Shown: piece by piece, positions 29,771 to 40,881 of the stretch
Layout: every line of letters starts with the position of its first letter
Numbering within the stretch: the first letter of the stretch is position 1
NCBI RefSeq assembly: GCF_963678635.1
Contig: NC_087062.1
Span: 74,890,349-74,954,348, forward strand
Direction of reading: 5' to 3'
Origin: Symsagittifera roscoffensis
Taxonomy: Eukaryota > Xenacoelomorpha > Acoela > Convolutidae
DNA length: 64,000 bases
Translations under genes and position numbers: made by a program
Notes under the pieces: model-generated
The model's database searches: none
The model's input: the letters and a program-made list of their open reading frames with translations, nothing else
What the model was told of the DNA's origin: nothing

Positions 29771-31384
29771 CTTATCCAATTTTACACTTATTTCCTATAA
29801 TGTAATGTGGATTCTAACGATACCCGTTGTTCGACTTGAGAACACCCGTGTGCGTCCTCTTGTAGTGGTCCTGTGCTGGTTGTCTCTGTTCTGCACTTGA
29901 CAGCAGAACCACTTTCCCACTCGACTGGTCACCTCTTCCAATCAAGTCTCCTAGTGGTCCGTTTCGATCCTTGTGAACCACTTTCCCACTCGACTGGTCA
30001 CCCTTTCCAGTCAAGTCTCCTAGTGGTCCGGTTGGGTCGCAATCTATCTGAAAACCCTTAACAACGCCCCCCACTCGGGCACCTTACTGAAGTCACTGGT
30101 TTAAATTGCTAGATTGATCGAAACGATCGGTCTTATAAAACAGTATGTGTATACTATTTAATTAATACAAAGGTTTGATCCAACTAATTTGGTATCAAAG
30201 TCACTGTCTTTTTTCGTTTTATGGTTTTTGTTCCTATTTGTATTCTTTTTTGCTCGTGTTTTTGTCCCCCTAGTTGCCCCCCTTCACTCGGTTAGCTAAG
30301 CCTCGTTCGGAGAGCGTACCAGGAAGTTTTCTTGAGTTTTCTTAAAAAGCTATCACGGTACAACCGGAAGGCTTACACGTTCCCGCTGAACCGTACCACC
30401 GGTACTCTAGAATCGGCATGTAGCCCGGAGCTGTGTCAAGTGGGTTCGACTCCGTAGTCATGATGTCGTAAAAACACCCAGGAGCGCCATAAAAACACTA
30501 TGTAACATTCGTCTACTGCAGTCACACATGAGGCTTAAGAAAAATAGGCCCTATAACCATTGGCTCAAGAGTCAGGGACACTATCTCTTGTGTTTTTCCA
30601 CCTCAAGAACGGTCGGAGCCAATTCGGTTCGCTTGCGACATGAGACTGGAACCCGTTACAGCTTAAAGGCCACTACCAAAATACCCCCCACTCTAGAAAT
30701 AAAAACGTCCCCATACTTAGGTCTCGAAATACCCAAAATACATGAACGCCGTTAAAAACCGGGTCGGAACAATCCGCTTAGTTACTTTTTATTAGACAGT
30801 GGAACTTTGATCCATTTCAGATGGATCAACCTAAAACTCGCCTTATCTCAACATAACTATCATAAAATACACTCAAGAAATTTAAATTGAGAACTCACAT
30901 GTCGATGCACTTGAGTATGAGGAGTAACTAAAAGATGAGCAGCTTGAGAATCAAATTATATAACTAAATAAGTTTGATGCTAATTAGTTTTAACAACAGA
31001 AGTAAGTTCTGTCTCAAGAATCAAAGTTTCTGAATGAACCATTGGGACACTCGAGTTGCCCACTCTTCCATTGAATGTTCACTCCTTTCCGTTCGAATAG
31101 TCGTCCTTTCTCAAGTCTGTATTCTATTCTCCTGTTTTCAGGATGAGACAGCTCTACTCTCTTATTATTTCGTATCGAGAAATTGCGAATAGCAATTTCC
31201 TGCCTTTTTCTTGAGTAGTTTCCCGCAATTGTTAATTCGGACGTTCTCGTTTTTATTTTGCGTTTTCAGTTGGTTCGAGAAAACTGAGCATGACAGGCTC
31301 CATTCGAAATTTTTAAAATTAAAACTTCACTCCAAATTTACGTGTTTCTCAAGGTCAAACCTCCAGACATGACCGACTGGCACA
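29771..31384 (-). repeat. 5' LTR of the giant element
   Basis: Same 1614-bp sequence as 7101-8714. On the - strand: start TGTGCC at 31384; TATATAA at 30956-30962, about 425 bases in; AATAAA at 30788-30793. If these are the promoter and poly(A) signals, R is about 150 bases and U5 about 1 kb, an unusually long U5. Ends in GGATAAG at 29771. Confidence 0.95.
30956..30962 (-). promoter_or_regulatory. Candidate TATA box of the element
   Basis: TATATAA on the - strand about 425 bases inside the 5' LTR, followed 160 bases later by AATAAA. Position is reasonable for U3, but other AT-rich sites exist in the LTR, so the call is tentative. Confidence 0.35.
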
Positions 31385-31433
31385 GGTTGGCGAGAGGCTT
31401 TGGAAAATAAGATAAATATGAAAGATAGTGAGG
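31385..31433 (+). repeat. Fragment of the decayed element at the right flank
   Basis: About 50 bases match 5575-5624 almost exactly (one base change). This equals an interior part of the triplicated ORF8-like unit, so the giant element sits inside this repeat family. The left flank (to 7100) ends some 450-500 bases further along the unit, so the two flanks are not adjacent in any copy seen. Confidence 0.8.
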
Positions 31434-33460
31434 ATTGCGTGGAGGATTGCGTGGAAAATTTCTACTAAGGAGGGTTGCTAAGGGGCTTAGCTGACTCCGG
31501 AGGGTTGCTTCGGAAGGTTCCCCAAAAATCGAGAAAACGGATGATTTTACCGCTGTAAAGCCTCCAATTGTACTCTAATTGACCTAAAACTAGGTTAGCT
31601 GAATTGTTGGGTTACAATGGAAATTTTTAGTTGATGATTATTTATTTATATACGCCTAAGGTGAGTATATTTACCTATTTAAACCTGACTGAGATTTTTA
31701 GCCTGTTTAGGACACATATTCATTTTGTGGCGACCTGGTAGGTTTTGGGTACACTCGCTCGAAGAGGGTGAGTACCTCATTACGTATCCTAGCCACAGAG
31801 TTTCTTAATTTTAATATTGAGGGCAGCTGCATAAATGAATGATTATACTTTGTGAGTGACACTCAGGACATTACTCATAGTGCAAACTTTGTTAAAATGT
31901 TAGAAGGCAGTGAAATGTAGTACGGAGCCATTTATGACACGCAGTGAGTTGAGGTGACGTAGATAAATTTCATTTTCTAAGGCGATTTGTAAGTTGATCA
32001 TAGAAAACTGGATCACCACATGAAGATCACGCTGAGTTATGCGTTCATTAGTGATATTGAAGGGGACACTCCGGGAGTGTGTGCCGTTCCAAGGAATTGG
32101 CACAGTCGAACCCTCCGACGAGAACAAAACGGACGTTAATGACGATAAGGACGAATTCGTGATGAAAAGGAGGTTCGAAATGATCTGGAATTTTTAAATT
32201 TTTAAATTTTGATTGTCAACAGATTATTTCCTGGAAACGTAGAAAACGGCCATTTTGACCAGAAAAAAACTAGAAAAAACCAACGAACGAGAACATCGAA
32301 CGAACAAGTCGAGAAAAACCAGAGAAAAAACGGAGTCTTTTATCCTGACGATCAGGCATGATAAGATACTTAACTGAGGCAGATAGGAAGAAACGAGGCT
32401 TCAGTGGGACAGCCGGAGCGGATCCGTACCCTCCCGTGCCACGAGATTGATGAGATAAGAGCGTTATCTCAGGAGGAGAACGGAATTGGAGGACCGGTGC
32501 CCAGAGACTGAGTAGACTGTAATACACACTTTTTAGCTGCTGTGATGATCTGAAAAGTTGAACTAACTCCGATTTTATATAGTATTTCAGAGCATGAGTA
32601 GCTAGAAAGAGGGAAGGTCAATCCATCCCCAATGGATTTAGTTTATAACTATCACTAAAAACATTGTTAAAAATGGATTTCGTGCCGTATTTTCAATAGT
32701 AATCACGTATTCTGGGATCCGAGACCCAGCTATGTGGTTATTTTCGCATGTAAACGAAAGCTGATGAAAAGTCATTTGACTGATTGCCTAAAAATGGTAA
32801 GTTTTTACTTAAGCGACTGACTGTTTTTAATTTTTCTTAATTGGCGCGAAATTGTAATAGTTCATGGCTTTCCCGCCAAAATTCAACTAAACATGGCATT
32901 TCGTATTTTCAAAAATTTTTCCACTAATTTCTTTTCGTGAAAATGTCAATTAGGCACTCCCGATGGTGCAAAAGCGTCCGAAAGGGTTCTAGTTTTTCAT
33001 GAACGGAACCTTCTATGTTTAGCAACATGGAAGACAGCCTTCCTTATCTATATTCTTTTTTCTGTCAACTAAATGTTTTTTATAGTGATTTTGTAAGTTG
33101 TGTTAAAGTGCCGATAAGCTAGTTTTCTGCAGTTGCTGATGATGACTTTAAAGAAATGAAAGCAGTTTTCATTTCAACATTTGATTATTGACCTTGTTTT
33201 TCATAGTCCTATAATTTTTTCTCTTCCATTTATTCACTAAAGTTTGAATGGAACTCGTATTTCTCATGTATCTTTTTTCTTTTAGAAATTTCGATTGTTG
33301 GAGTTTAATGTTAACTCATACGAATCAGTAAGAGTGAAACACCTTCGCATATGTTTTTTGTTCCATTAATGATTGTAATTGATAAACCGTTTGTAGATCT
33401 CGCGAAGTAGAAGAATGCAATCTTTAGCTTCCAGAAAAAGTTTTTTCAGGCGGATGAAGT
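31434..33460. other. Intergenic, nothing recognised
   Basis: AT-rich sequence. Short open frames on the - strand at 31900-32127 and 32270-32527 have no recognisable domain. A direct doublet 'ggattgcgtgga' occurs at 31432-31455. A polypyrimidine-AG (ttttttcag) at 33441-33449 lies 12 bases before the first coding ATG of the zinc-finger gene and could be a cis- or trans-splice acceptor for its 5' UTR. Confidence 0.5.
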
Positions 33461-33597
33461 ATGACGAGAAATGACAATAGTTCGCCAAGCTCGAAACTGC
33501 CTATTTTGCTAGATGATTTGATTATAGCATCATCTTCTCGAAAATCTGCAACCGGAAAACTTTTATCGGCAGAATGCTTCTTCATAATAGAATGCAG
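33461..33597 (+). CDS. ZNF800-like gene, first coding exon
   Basis: ATG at 33461, preceded in frame by a TGA at 33455-33457, so this is the natural start. Encodes 45 residues ending in E-C-(R), the first cysteine of a zinc finger; donor GT at 33598 in phase 2. Joined to 33713-33801 it completes a C-x2-C-x12-H-x4-C finger. The lead-in (LLSAECFFIIEC) and this finger resemble the N-terminal finger of animal ZNF800, a nuclear zinc-finger protein proposed to regulate transcription. The full protein with the 38865 exon is 462 aa. Confidence 0.75.
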
Positions 33598-33712
33598 GTA
33601 AATAGGGTTGTTGAAGAATTTTGACCGAATACTTTTTTCAACCGAAAAATAATAAATGAGATAAAAAATCAATCGCAAAATACAATTGGTCAATAAATTT
33701 AAATTTTTTTAG

Positions 33713-33801
33713 GATGTGTTTCAATTTGTTCCGAACGGTTGGCGCATTCGTAAACCACAAAGAAAGCAAATGTCTGAAATCTGCATCTGACAAGTCTGGA
33801 G
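33713..33801 (+). CDS. ZNF800-like gene, second coding exon
   Basis: An 89-base exon with acceptor tttttttag at 33704-33712 and donor GTGAGT at 33802. Carries the second Cys, the His and the last Cys of the N-terminal C2HC finger and a short Lys/Ser linker. Phase 2 in, phase 1 out; the exit phase fits the exon at 38865 and its copy at 43586. An open antisense frame over it is a shadow. Confidence 0.75.
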
Positions 33802-35039
33802 GTGAGTGTTTCCAATATATTTGCTCTCCAGCTAGGTAAGCAAATAAGCATGCACTTAGCAATGAAAGCAAAATGGAATCAAGACCATTTTAAATACAGA
33901 ATACAAATTAATCTAATCGGCCTGCTAGTTTTTTTTCGACAAATTCTCATAGGTTTTCTGAATGTATGAATCTTTGGGATCATTGGAAATATCATTAAGT
34001 TTTAATAAATGACATCTAAAGAGGTTATCATGGGATTTTGCGCGCGAAATTAAAAACTGTTTCCAAAAAAATGAAATTTTTTTTGGCGTTTGGTGTAGTT
34101 GGACAATAGGGGAAAAAGAATCACGTGAAGAAGCCTTCTTATGATTCTTTTTCGTCTATTGTATTTGGATGTGTTTCACTTTTTTAAAGTTTTTTTTCTT
34201 CTTTTTGTATCTGGCTCCACGCATAATCATCGGAATGGGTCGACTGATTTATCATATTAAAGCCCTTTTAATTGTGATTCAAACAACAATAAAAATTTTT
34301 GAAAGACAATTTTTCAGTGTCGAGAAAAACCGGTCGGAAACTTTTGATTTTTGGTCTAATTTCGAGCTAGTAAGGATTAATAAAATCAGGTTAGCAGGCT
34401 TTCAAAAGCTTTTTTAAGCTTAAATTAAGCCGTGAAAACTCAATTTTACTCAAGTAATATCAGTTTTTGAAATTTCTTAGCTCCATTTTGTTAATATCCT
34501 TTTTTACATGTATCTTCTGTATTAAGTTTCATCTTTTTTAGTTTGTATGTTCTCAGCACTGTGATATATTCGTCGGTGGGCTTAATACAGTTTTACCAGA
34601 TATCGTTTTTATCACATTTTGGGAGTCAAAACCTTCAAATACTCCAAAAATTCTGCAAAAAAAATAAGAAAAACTTTTAAATTTAGTTTTTCGTTTTCCT
34701 AGTCCTTTTTCTACAGAAACTGTTTTCTATTTGATTGGTCTATGTGATTGTCGAATATACTTAGTTTCTCTTAGTAACTCTTTTTATCACAATACACAGA
34801 AAAATTGACTTTCTTTTGAAGAAAAGACTGGTGGGAACATTCTCTGCTATTTGCACAGAAACCGGTTATCCTTGTTTCTATTTTTTTTGTTCAACTCTTT
34901 TTATCTTAACACACAGAAAATTTGACTTTCTTTTGAAGAAAAGACTAGTGGGAACATTCTCTGCTATTTGCACAGTAACCGGTTATCCTTGTTTTGCTTG
35001 AATTAAGTATTCAGCGGTTATTTCAAAAAGTTTGAAATA

Positions 35040-35680
35040 AGTAACCAGAGAGAGGAATGCTATCAGGGTTCTCCAGTGGTTGCGAGTTTGGCCTCCAAAT
35101 ATGAATACCCAAATCTTTTTAGTTCACGAGTTACAACGATTTTAGTGATTTTTTATTCAAAAATTTTCAGGAAACTTAGATTTCTTAGTTTTGACAAAAT
35201 TCGGTATTCCTAACCCTGTAGTTGGTTGCTGTCAGGTTACTCTCAGAGGTTGCAAGTCTTGCCTCCAAATGTAACTGCTTTAAGTTTCCGACTTTTGTTA
35301 AGGTTTTTCAAAGTGTTTAAAAAACCGATATTTAAAAAAATTCAAAAATGTGGATGTTCACATCCCCATTAGCTGGGCGCTTCTTTTATTTTCAAGATAT
35401 GGCATTTTTTCAATGTTTAAAAAAACATAATTAACTTTGAAATTCCCAACTCCATAATGAGTTGCTCTCAGGTTATTCTCAGTAGTTGCAAATCTTACCT
35501 ACAATTTTGACTGTTTAGACCCTTTTAGTTTTCGAGATATGACGTGTTTATGGTTTTTCTAAACTTGACTTAAAACAAACTTGAATTTGAAAAAACTCTA
35601 CAAAATTTGAAATTACCAACCCTGTAATTGGGTGCTGCCAGGTTACTCTCAGAGGTTGACATAAAATAGTAGCATTGGAG
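35040..35680. repeat. Degenerate tandem repeat of about 150-230 bases
   Basis: A motif with 'caggttactctcag.ggttgca' and 'cttgcctccaaat' recurs near 35070, 35225, 35460 and 35635, each followed by an AT-rich stretch. It is copied with the larger unit at 37340-37960 and 42050-42670. No coding content. Confidence 0.7.
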
Positions 35681-36008
35681 GGTTTGTTCACATTTTTTAA
35701 ATTTAAAAATTGATTAAGATTTTTGTAAATCCCGGTGCGAATAGGGAAAATCTCAATTGATTCGGCGTTGCAAATTTTGTTTTTTTTTATCAAAAAGTTA
35801 TTAAGACAAGTTCTTGAAGTTTGAACAGTTTGGTGTCAGTTGATAGTATGACAATTTTACATGGTTGTGAATTTTGGGGTGTAGATAAAGTTAAATGTGC
35901 TGCAAACTTCTGTAGATGACCACTGGCACTGTATCTTGAGAAAAATAATAAATGAGATAAAAAATCAATCGCAAAATACAATTGGTCATTAAATTTAAAT
36001 TTTTTTAG

Positions 36009-36097
36009 GATTTGTTTCAATTTGTTCCGAACGGTTGGCGCATTCGTAAACCACAAAGAAAGCAAATGTCTGAAATCTGCATCTGACAAGTCTGGAG
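36009..36097 (+). CDS. Duplicate of the second ZNF800-like exon
   Basis: Same 89 bases as 33713-33801 with intact acceptor (ttttttag) and donor (GTGAGT) and one visible replacement (Met to Ile between the first two cysteines). Since entry is phase 2 and exit phase 1, including both copies would shift the frame; they could only be used as mutually exclusive exons, or this one is unused. Confidence 0.6.
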
Positions 36098-38864
36098 GTG
36101 AGTGTTTCCAATATATTTGCTCTCCAGCTAGGTAAGCAAATAAGCATGCACTTAGCAATGAAAGCAAAATGGAATCAAGACCATTTTAAATACAGAATAC
36201 AAATTAATCTAATCGGCCTGCTAGTTTTTTTTCGACAAATTCTCATAGGTTTTCTGAATGTATGAATCTTTGGGATCATTGGAAATATCATTAAGTTTTA
36301 ATAAATGACATCTAAAGAGGTTATCATGGGATTTTGCGCGCGAAATTAAAAACTGTTTCCAAAAAAATGAAATTTTTTTTGGCGTTTGCTGTAGTTGGAC
36401 AATAGGGGAAAAAGAATCACGTGAAGAAGCCTTCTCATGATTCTTTTTCGTCTATTGTATTTGGATGTGTTTCACTTTTTTTAAAGTTTTTTTTCTTCTT
36501 TTTGTATCTGGCTCCACGCATAATCATCGGAATGGGTCGACTGATTTATCATATTAAAGCCCTTTCAATTGTGATTCAAACAACAATAAAAAATTTTGAA
36601 AGTCAATTTTTCAGTGTCGAGAAAAACCGGTCGGAAACTTTTGATTTTTGGTCTAATTTCGAGCTAGTAAGGATTAATAAAATCAGGTTAGCAGGCTTTC
36701 AAAAGCTTTTTTAAGCTTAAATTAAGCCGTGAAAACTCAATTTTACTCAAGTAATATCAGTTTTTGAAATTTCTTAGCTCCATTTTGTTAATATCCTTTT
36801 TTACATGTATCTTCTGTATTAAGTTTCATCTTTTTTAGTTTGTATGTTCTCAGCACTGTGATATATTAATCGGTGGGCTTAATACAGTTTTACCAGATAT
36901 CGTTTTTATCACATTTTGGGAGTCAAAACCTTCAAATACTCCAAAAATTCTGCAAAAAAAATTAGAAAAATTTTTAAATTTTGTTTTTCGTTTTCCTAGG
37001 CATTTTTCTACAGAAACTGTTTTCTATTTGATTGGTCTATATGATTATCGAATATACTTAGTTTCTCTTAGTTACTCTTTTTATCACAACACACAGAAAA
37101 ATTGACTTTCTTTTGAAGAAAAGACTGGTGGGAACATTCTCTGCTATTTGCACAGAAACCGGTTATCCTTTTTTCTATTTTTTTGTTCAACTCTTTTTAT
37201 CATAGCACACAGAAAATTTGACCTTCTTTTGAAAAGACTGGTGGGAACATTCTCTGCAATTTGCACTGTAACCGGTTATCCTTGTTTTGCTTTAATTAAG
37301 TACTCAGCGGTTATTTCAAAAAGTTTGAAATAAGTAACCAGAGAGAGGAATGCTATCAGGGTTCTCCAGTGGTTGCGAGTTTGGCCTCCATATATGAATA
37401 TTCAAATCTTTTTAGTTCACGAATTACAACGATTTTAGTGATTTTTTATTCAAAATATTTCAGGAACCTTAGATTTCTTAATTTTCACAAAATTCGGAAT
37501 TCCTAAACCTGTAGTTGGTTGCTGTCAGGTTACTCTCAAAGGTTGCAAGTCTTGCCTCCAAATGTAACTGCTTTAAGTTTCCGACTTTTGTTAACGTTTT
37601 TCAAAGTGTTTAAAAAACCGATATTTAAAAAAATTCAAAAATGTGGATGTTCACATCCCCATTAGCTGGGCGCTTCTTTTATTTTCAAGATCTGGCATTT
37701 TTTCAATGTTTAAAAAAACATAATTAACTTTGAAATTCCCAACCCCATAATGAGTTGCTCTCAGGTTATTCTCAGTAGTTGCAAATCTTACCTACAATTT
37801 TGACTGTTTAGACCCTTTTAGTTTTCGAGATATGACGTGTTTATGGTTTTTCTAAACTTGACTTAAAACAAACTTGAATTTGAAAAAACTCTACAAAATT
37901 TGAAATTACCAACCCTGTAATTAGGTGCTGTCAGGTTACTCTCAGAGGTTGACATAAAATAGTAGCATTGGAGGGTTTGTTCACATTTTTTAAATTTAAA
38001 AATTGATTAAGATTTTTGTAAATCCCGGTGCGAATAGGGAAAATCTCAATTGATTCGGGTTGCAAACTTTGTTTTTTTTATCAAAAAGTTATTAACACAA
38101 GTTCTTGAAGTTTGAACAGTTTGGTGTCAGTTGATGCAAGATGTAACTAAATCAGTTTTTTTTTCAAATTCCTTGAATTTTTTAACGCTTTTTCGCTTTG
38201 TCAACTATCTTTTGTTTTCTTTTTCCTTTTTTTTTCGTTTTCGAGCATGACATCTAATTGTTCATAGACCGCCCCTCCCTAGAATATCGACCTCTCGTAA
38301 TGTTTTAAGGGGGGTGTTAAGGTACCCCACAGAATTTTTTTTACCCCAAGTTTTGGAAATGTATGCGGTTTTTAACTGCTCGCAATAAGCTACCTTTTAA
38401 AAAATCTGCAGGAGTCTGCATTAAATTACTAAAACTTCATGCCGACTACGTACGATTTTTAATGTTCAAGAAAGTTTTGGTCTCCATTTCTGCATAAAAG
38501 AAATCAGAATTGATCCAAAGTTATGAGACCCCCTTAATATTTTTGGACCCACCGCCATGAGAAACGTTCTTTTAAGTTCTGCAGAGTACTCTTCGGGTAG
38601 TGGGAACGTCGAATTCCTGAAGTCAACTGCGTCCGACCTCACCCGAAATTCTGCTCCTGAATGAGACGATATTCATAGCATCCCTCATTTTATTGTTTTC
38701 AAATGTTATGAATGGCTTAATAAGTTCAAACTGTTCTGTCCGATTTGTCGTTTCAAGTTGTAAGGTTTTTCGAAAATAGCGTTATAGAAGCATTCTATGC
38801 TACTTGCAGAGGAAGAGGCTATTTTTTGGCAGTAAGACAACCTTCGAATTTGTTTTTTTTTTAG

Positions 38865-40027
38865 ATGAAGATACAGAAGGTGATCAGTCTGGTGTCATAA
38901 CATGTGAAAAATGCGGTCGGCAGTTCGATAATTATACTATGAAGCTTCGCCATGATGAATATTTTCATGCTGAAAGTACGCCGATTAAGTCAGCACCGAA
39001 ATACCCCTCGACGAATAGTGGTAATCGTAATAACGATGATGTCAACGGGGACCACAGTAGTCAAAATTCTACAGATCTCCGAAAACGACTGTCGCCCACG
39101 GTAGAAAAATTATCGCCAGAAACAAATATTAATCCAGGCATGCAATGCCAGCAGTGTACTAAGTGGTTTCCATCTGCTGAAAAACTAAAAGCTCATTTGA
39201 ACTCTGATTGTCCAAATAGGATAGCAAATCGAAACACATCGTCCCAAATTGCAAGACGTGTTTCGGAATCAACGAGACTGGCAAAAATAAGCTCAACATC
39301 TCTGATATGCGACTATTGCGACAGTGAATTTAAACTCGATCGAACGAAAGAAAGACACATGCAAAAGTTTCATGCAGAAAAACTAGCATTACCTAAAACC
39401 ATTAATAAAGTGTTTAGTTGTGAGAAATGTCACAGAATGTATAGTGATGAAGCTAGTTTAAATAGACATCTAGAAGCTATTCATACGGAATCGGTTATAC
39501 CAAAAAGTCCAATAAAACAAAAAGAAAAGATTCCTAGTAAACAACATTCTCAGCCTGCTAATAAAAAGCGACGCACAAGTGAGAAATTAGAACCATTAAA
39601 GCTGGGATCAAAACCCAATTCGACGAAGCCTACAGAGTATCAGAATGGAAATACAGATAGTCCTACAGAAAATGACGATGTTTCCATTTACTGTGACGAA
39701 GACAATATGCAATGTTTAATTTGTCTAGCTAAGCTACCCAGTTTAGAAGAGCTGAAATCACACATAGAATCGGAACATTCGACTAATTCGTGCGTCGATG
39801 AGCCGAGTCCAATTACCGAACCCGAAAATGTAGAAGGTGCTCAATATTTATCTGATTTTCCTACCAATGATTGGACCTCCGAATTAATAGATAAAAATGG
39901 CGAGGCTGACACTGATATTGAAAATTTAGAATGTGGAATTTGTGGCAAAAAATGCAAAACAAAATCAGATTTTGAAACTCATATTTCTATTCCTCATAAA
40001 ATTGCTATTCGGGAAACTGTAGGTTAG
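38865..40027 (+). CDS. ZNF800-like gene, main exon (copy 1)
   Basis: Acceptor with a long T tract and AG at 38863-38864; the exon opens in phase 1 and ends at TAG 40025-40027. It encodes six further zinc fingers: C-E-K-C (near 38907), C-Q-Q-C (39145, last ligand Cys), C-D-Y-C (39309), C-E-K-C (39420), C-L-I-C (39715) and C-G-I-C (39933), each with C-x2-C-x12 and His ligands at normal spacing. Linkers are Ser/Lys/Glu-rich with basic patches (KKRR near 39565). DNA- or RNA-binding nuclear protein by family. Differs from the copy at 43586 by about five amino acids. Confidence 0.8.
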
Positions 40028-40669
40028 CTTTTGTTGTTTTTGTACGTGCCAATGCATTAATTTGATATTTGATGTCTTTTAATGTGCAATTCGATCTATT
40101 TATCGATTTTTCAAAGATAACTATCGAAAAATGTCTTGTTTCTCAAGTTTTCTACTGATAAAATTCAAGAGCTAAAGTATGACAGCTATGGCGAGTGAAA
40201 ACTGACTCTGATTCAGATATGAATTGTCGGCTATGTTTTTTGCTAGCAGCAGAACCAGTTTTGACAGATGTTGCCACTTGAACTGTTTCTCGACTTAGTC
40301 AAGTGAAAATAAAAGCACCAGTGGCCGAATCTTTGTTTTAGTTCTTTGATTTTTGATAGCTGCGGTACCAAGTTAAGAGTTCTTTCTGAAATGCAATGCG
40401 GTTTGTCTGTAAGTCCAAAACGAGTCAATTTGCTATGAATGTTGAAAAAACTTTATGCGATGGAAAGAACGTACAATATACGTTCGGATCTCTCGGGTCC
40501 ATTCGTTATTGGTCTCGTGATTAATAGACAGAAGTTACAATTTTTTTCAGTACTGGAAAATTATGCTTTGCGTCGTGAAACAAGAATGTGCCGCCAAATT
40601 TTTTGATTGGGTGGTGGAATTTAGCCCTGGCTGTCATTGCTTAAGTTGGTATTCAAATTCAGATGCATT
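40028..40669. other. Region between the zinc-finger stop and the broken LTV1 start
   Basis: Copy 1 of the zinc-finger 3' flank plus LTV1 upstream sequence; matches 44749-45388. Contains the 7-bp inverted repeat GAACGTA-5-TACGTTC at 40467-40485. No coding sequence recognised. Confidence 0.6.
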
Positions 40670-40881
40670 ATGGTTAAGAAAAGCAAGCGCTATATCAACA
40701 AGGTCAAAGCGTGACCTTCCAGTTGGTCGATAAACCTCACGCAGACCCCTCGGGTTTCGAAGCCGACAACGTCCGAGTGTGGCATGCGACGAGTGACGAG
40801 AAGCGCAAGGAAGAACAATTAGCCTGTGGTATTTATTTTGAAGACGACTATGACTACACTCGGCACCTGAGAGACCGATTC
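40670..40881 (+). pseudogene. Broken duplicate of LTV1 exon 1
   Basis: Matches 45389-45601 but lacks one A near 40708, which shifts the frame after about 13 codons, and it is cut at 40881 by the duplication junction. The rest of LTV1 is absent, so it cannot make LTV1. Confidence 0.9.

Larger units (their letters stand above)
7101..31384 (-). mobile_element. Giant Ty3/gypsy LTR retrotransposon (24.3 kb) with extra ORFs
   Basis: Two 1614-bp direct repeats (7101-8714 and 29771-31384) bound an internal region coding on the - strand for gag, a Ty3/gypsy-order pol (protease, RT, RNase H, integrase with a GPF motif) and about 3000 further residues in ORF3-ORF8. The size is far above the usual 5-10 kb of Ty3/gypsy elements; other giant Ty3/gypsy elements are known in plants and flatworms. 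The LTRs differ at one base (8635 T, 31305 C), so the insertion is recent. Despite this the ORFs show in-frame stops and frame changes. No target-site duplication is visible: flanks are 'tacccca' on the left and 'ggttggc' on the right, both from the decayed relative but from non-adjacent parts of it. Confidence 0.95.
33646..35850. repeat. Partial duplicate unit (left-most copy)
   Basis: 33646-35815 matches 35941-38130 (offset about 2295) with about 97% identity, including the zinc-finger exon at its left end. It contains two modules seen in many places of the window: 'attaaagccctttcaa' near 34257 and the doublet ending 'ccggttatccttgtt' near 34870 and 34995. It ends in a region resembling part of the giant element's 3' UTR, inverted. 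Confidence 0.85.
36177..40881. repeat. Segmental duplication, unit 1 (about 4.7 kb)
   Basis: Matches 40882-45601 at an offset near 4720 with about 98-99% identity. It holds the main zinc-finger exon, its 3' flank and the start of LTV1. The junction at 40881/40882 joins the middle of LTV1 exon 1 to intronic sequence of the zinc-finger gene. Confidence 0.95.

Noticed and set aside
29750-29771. Primer-binding site next to the 5' LTR
   Set aside because: Internal sequence starts CGGAGTCCCA and lacks TGG at the LTR edge; no tRNA could be assigned.
31900-32527. Two short - strand frames (75 and 85 aa)
   Set aside because: No domain, no homolog in the window, no splice context.
33638-36167. Two similar - strand frames (77 and 125 aa)
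   Set aside because: They lie antisense to the zinc-finger exon at 33713 and its copy at 36009, which have splice sites and zinc ligands on the + strand.
38557-38670. ATG with good context and a short open frame, considered as the first zinc-finger exon
   Set aside because: Exons at 33461 and 33713 join in phase and complete a zinc finger, a better explanation.
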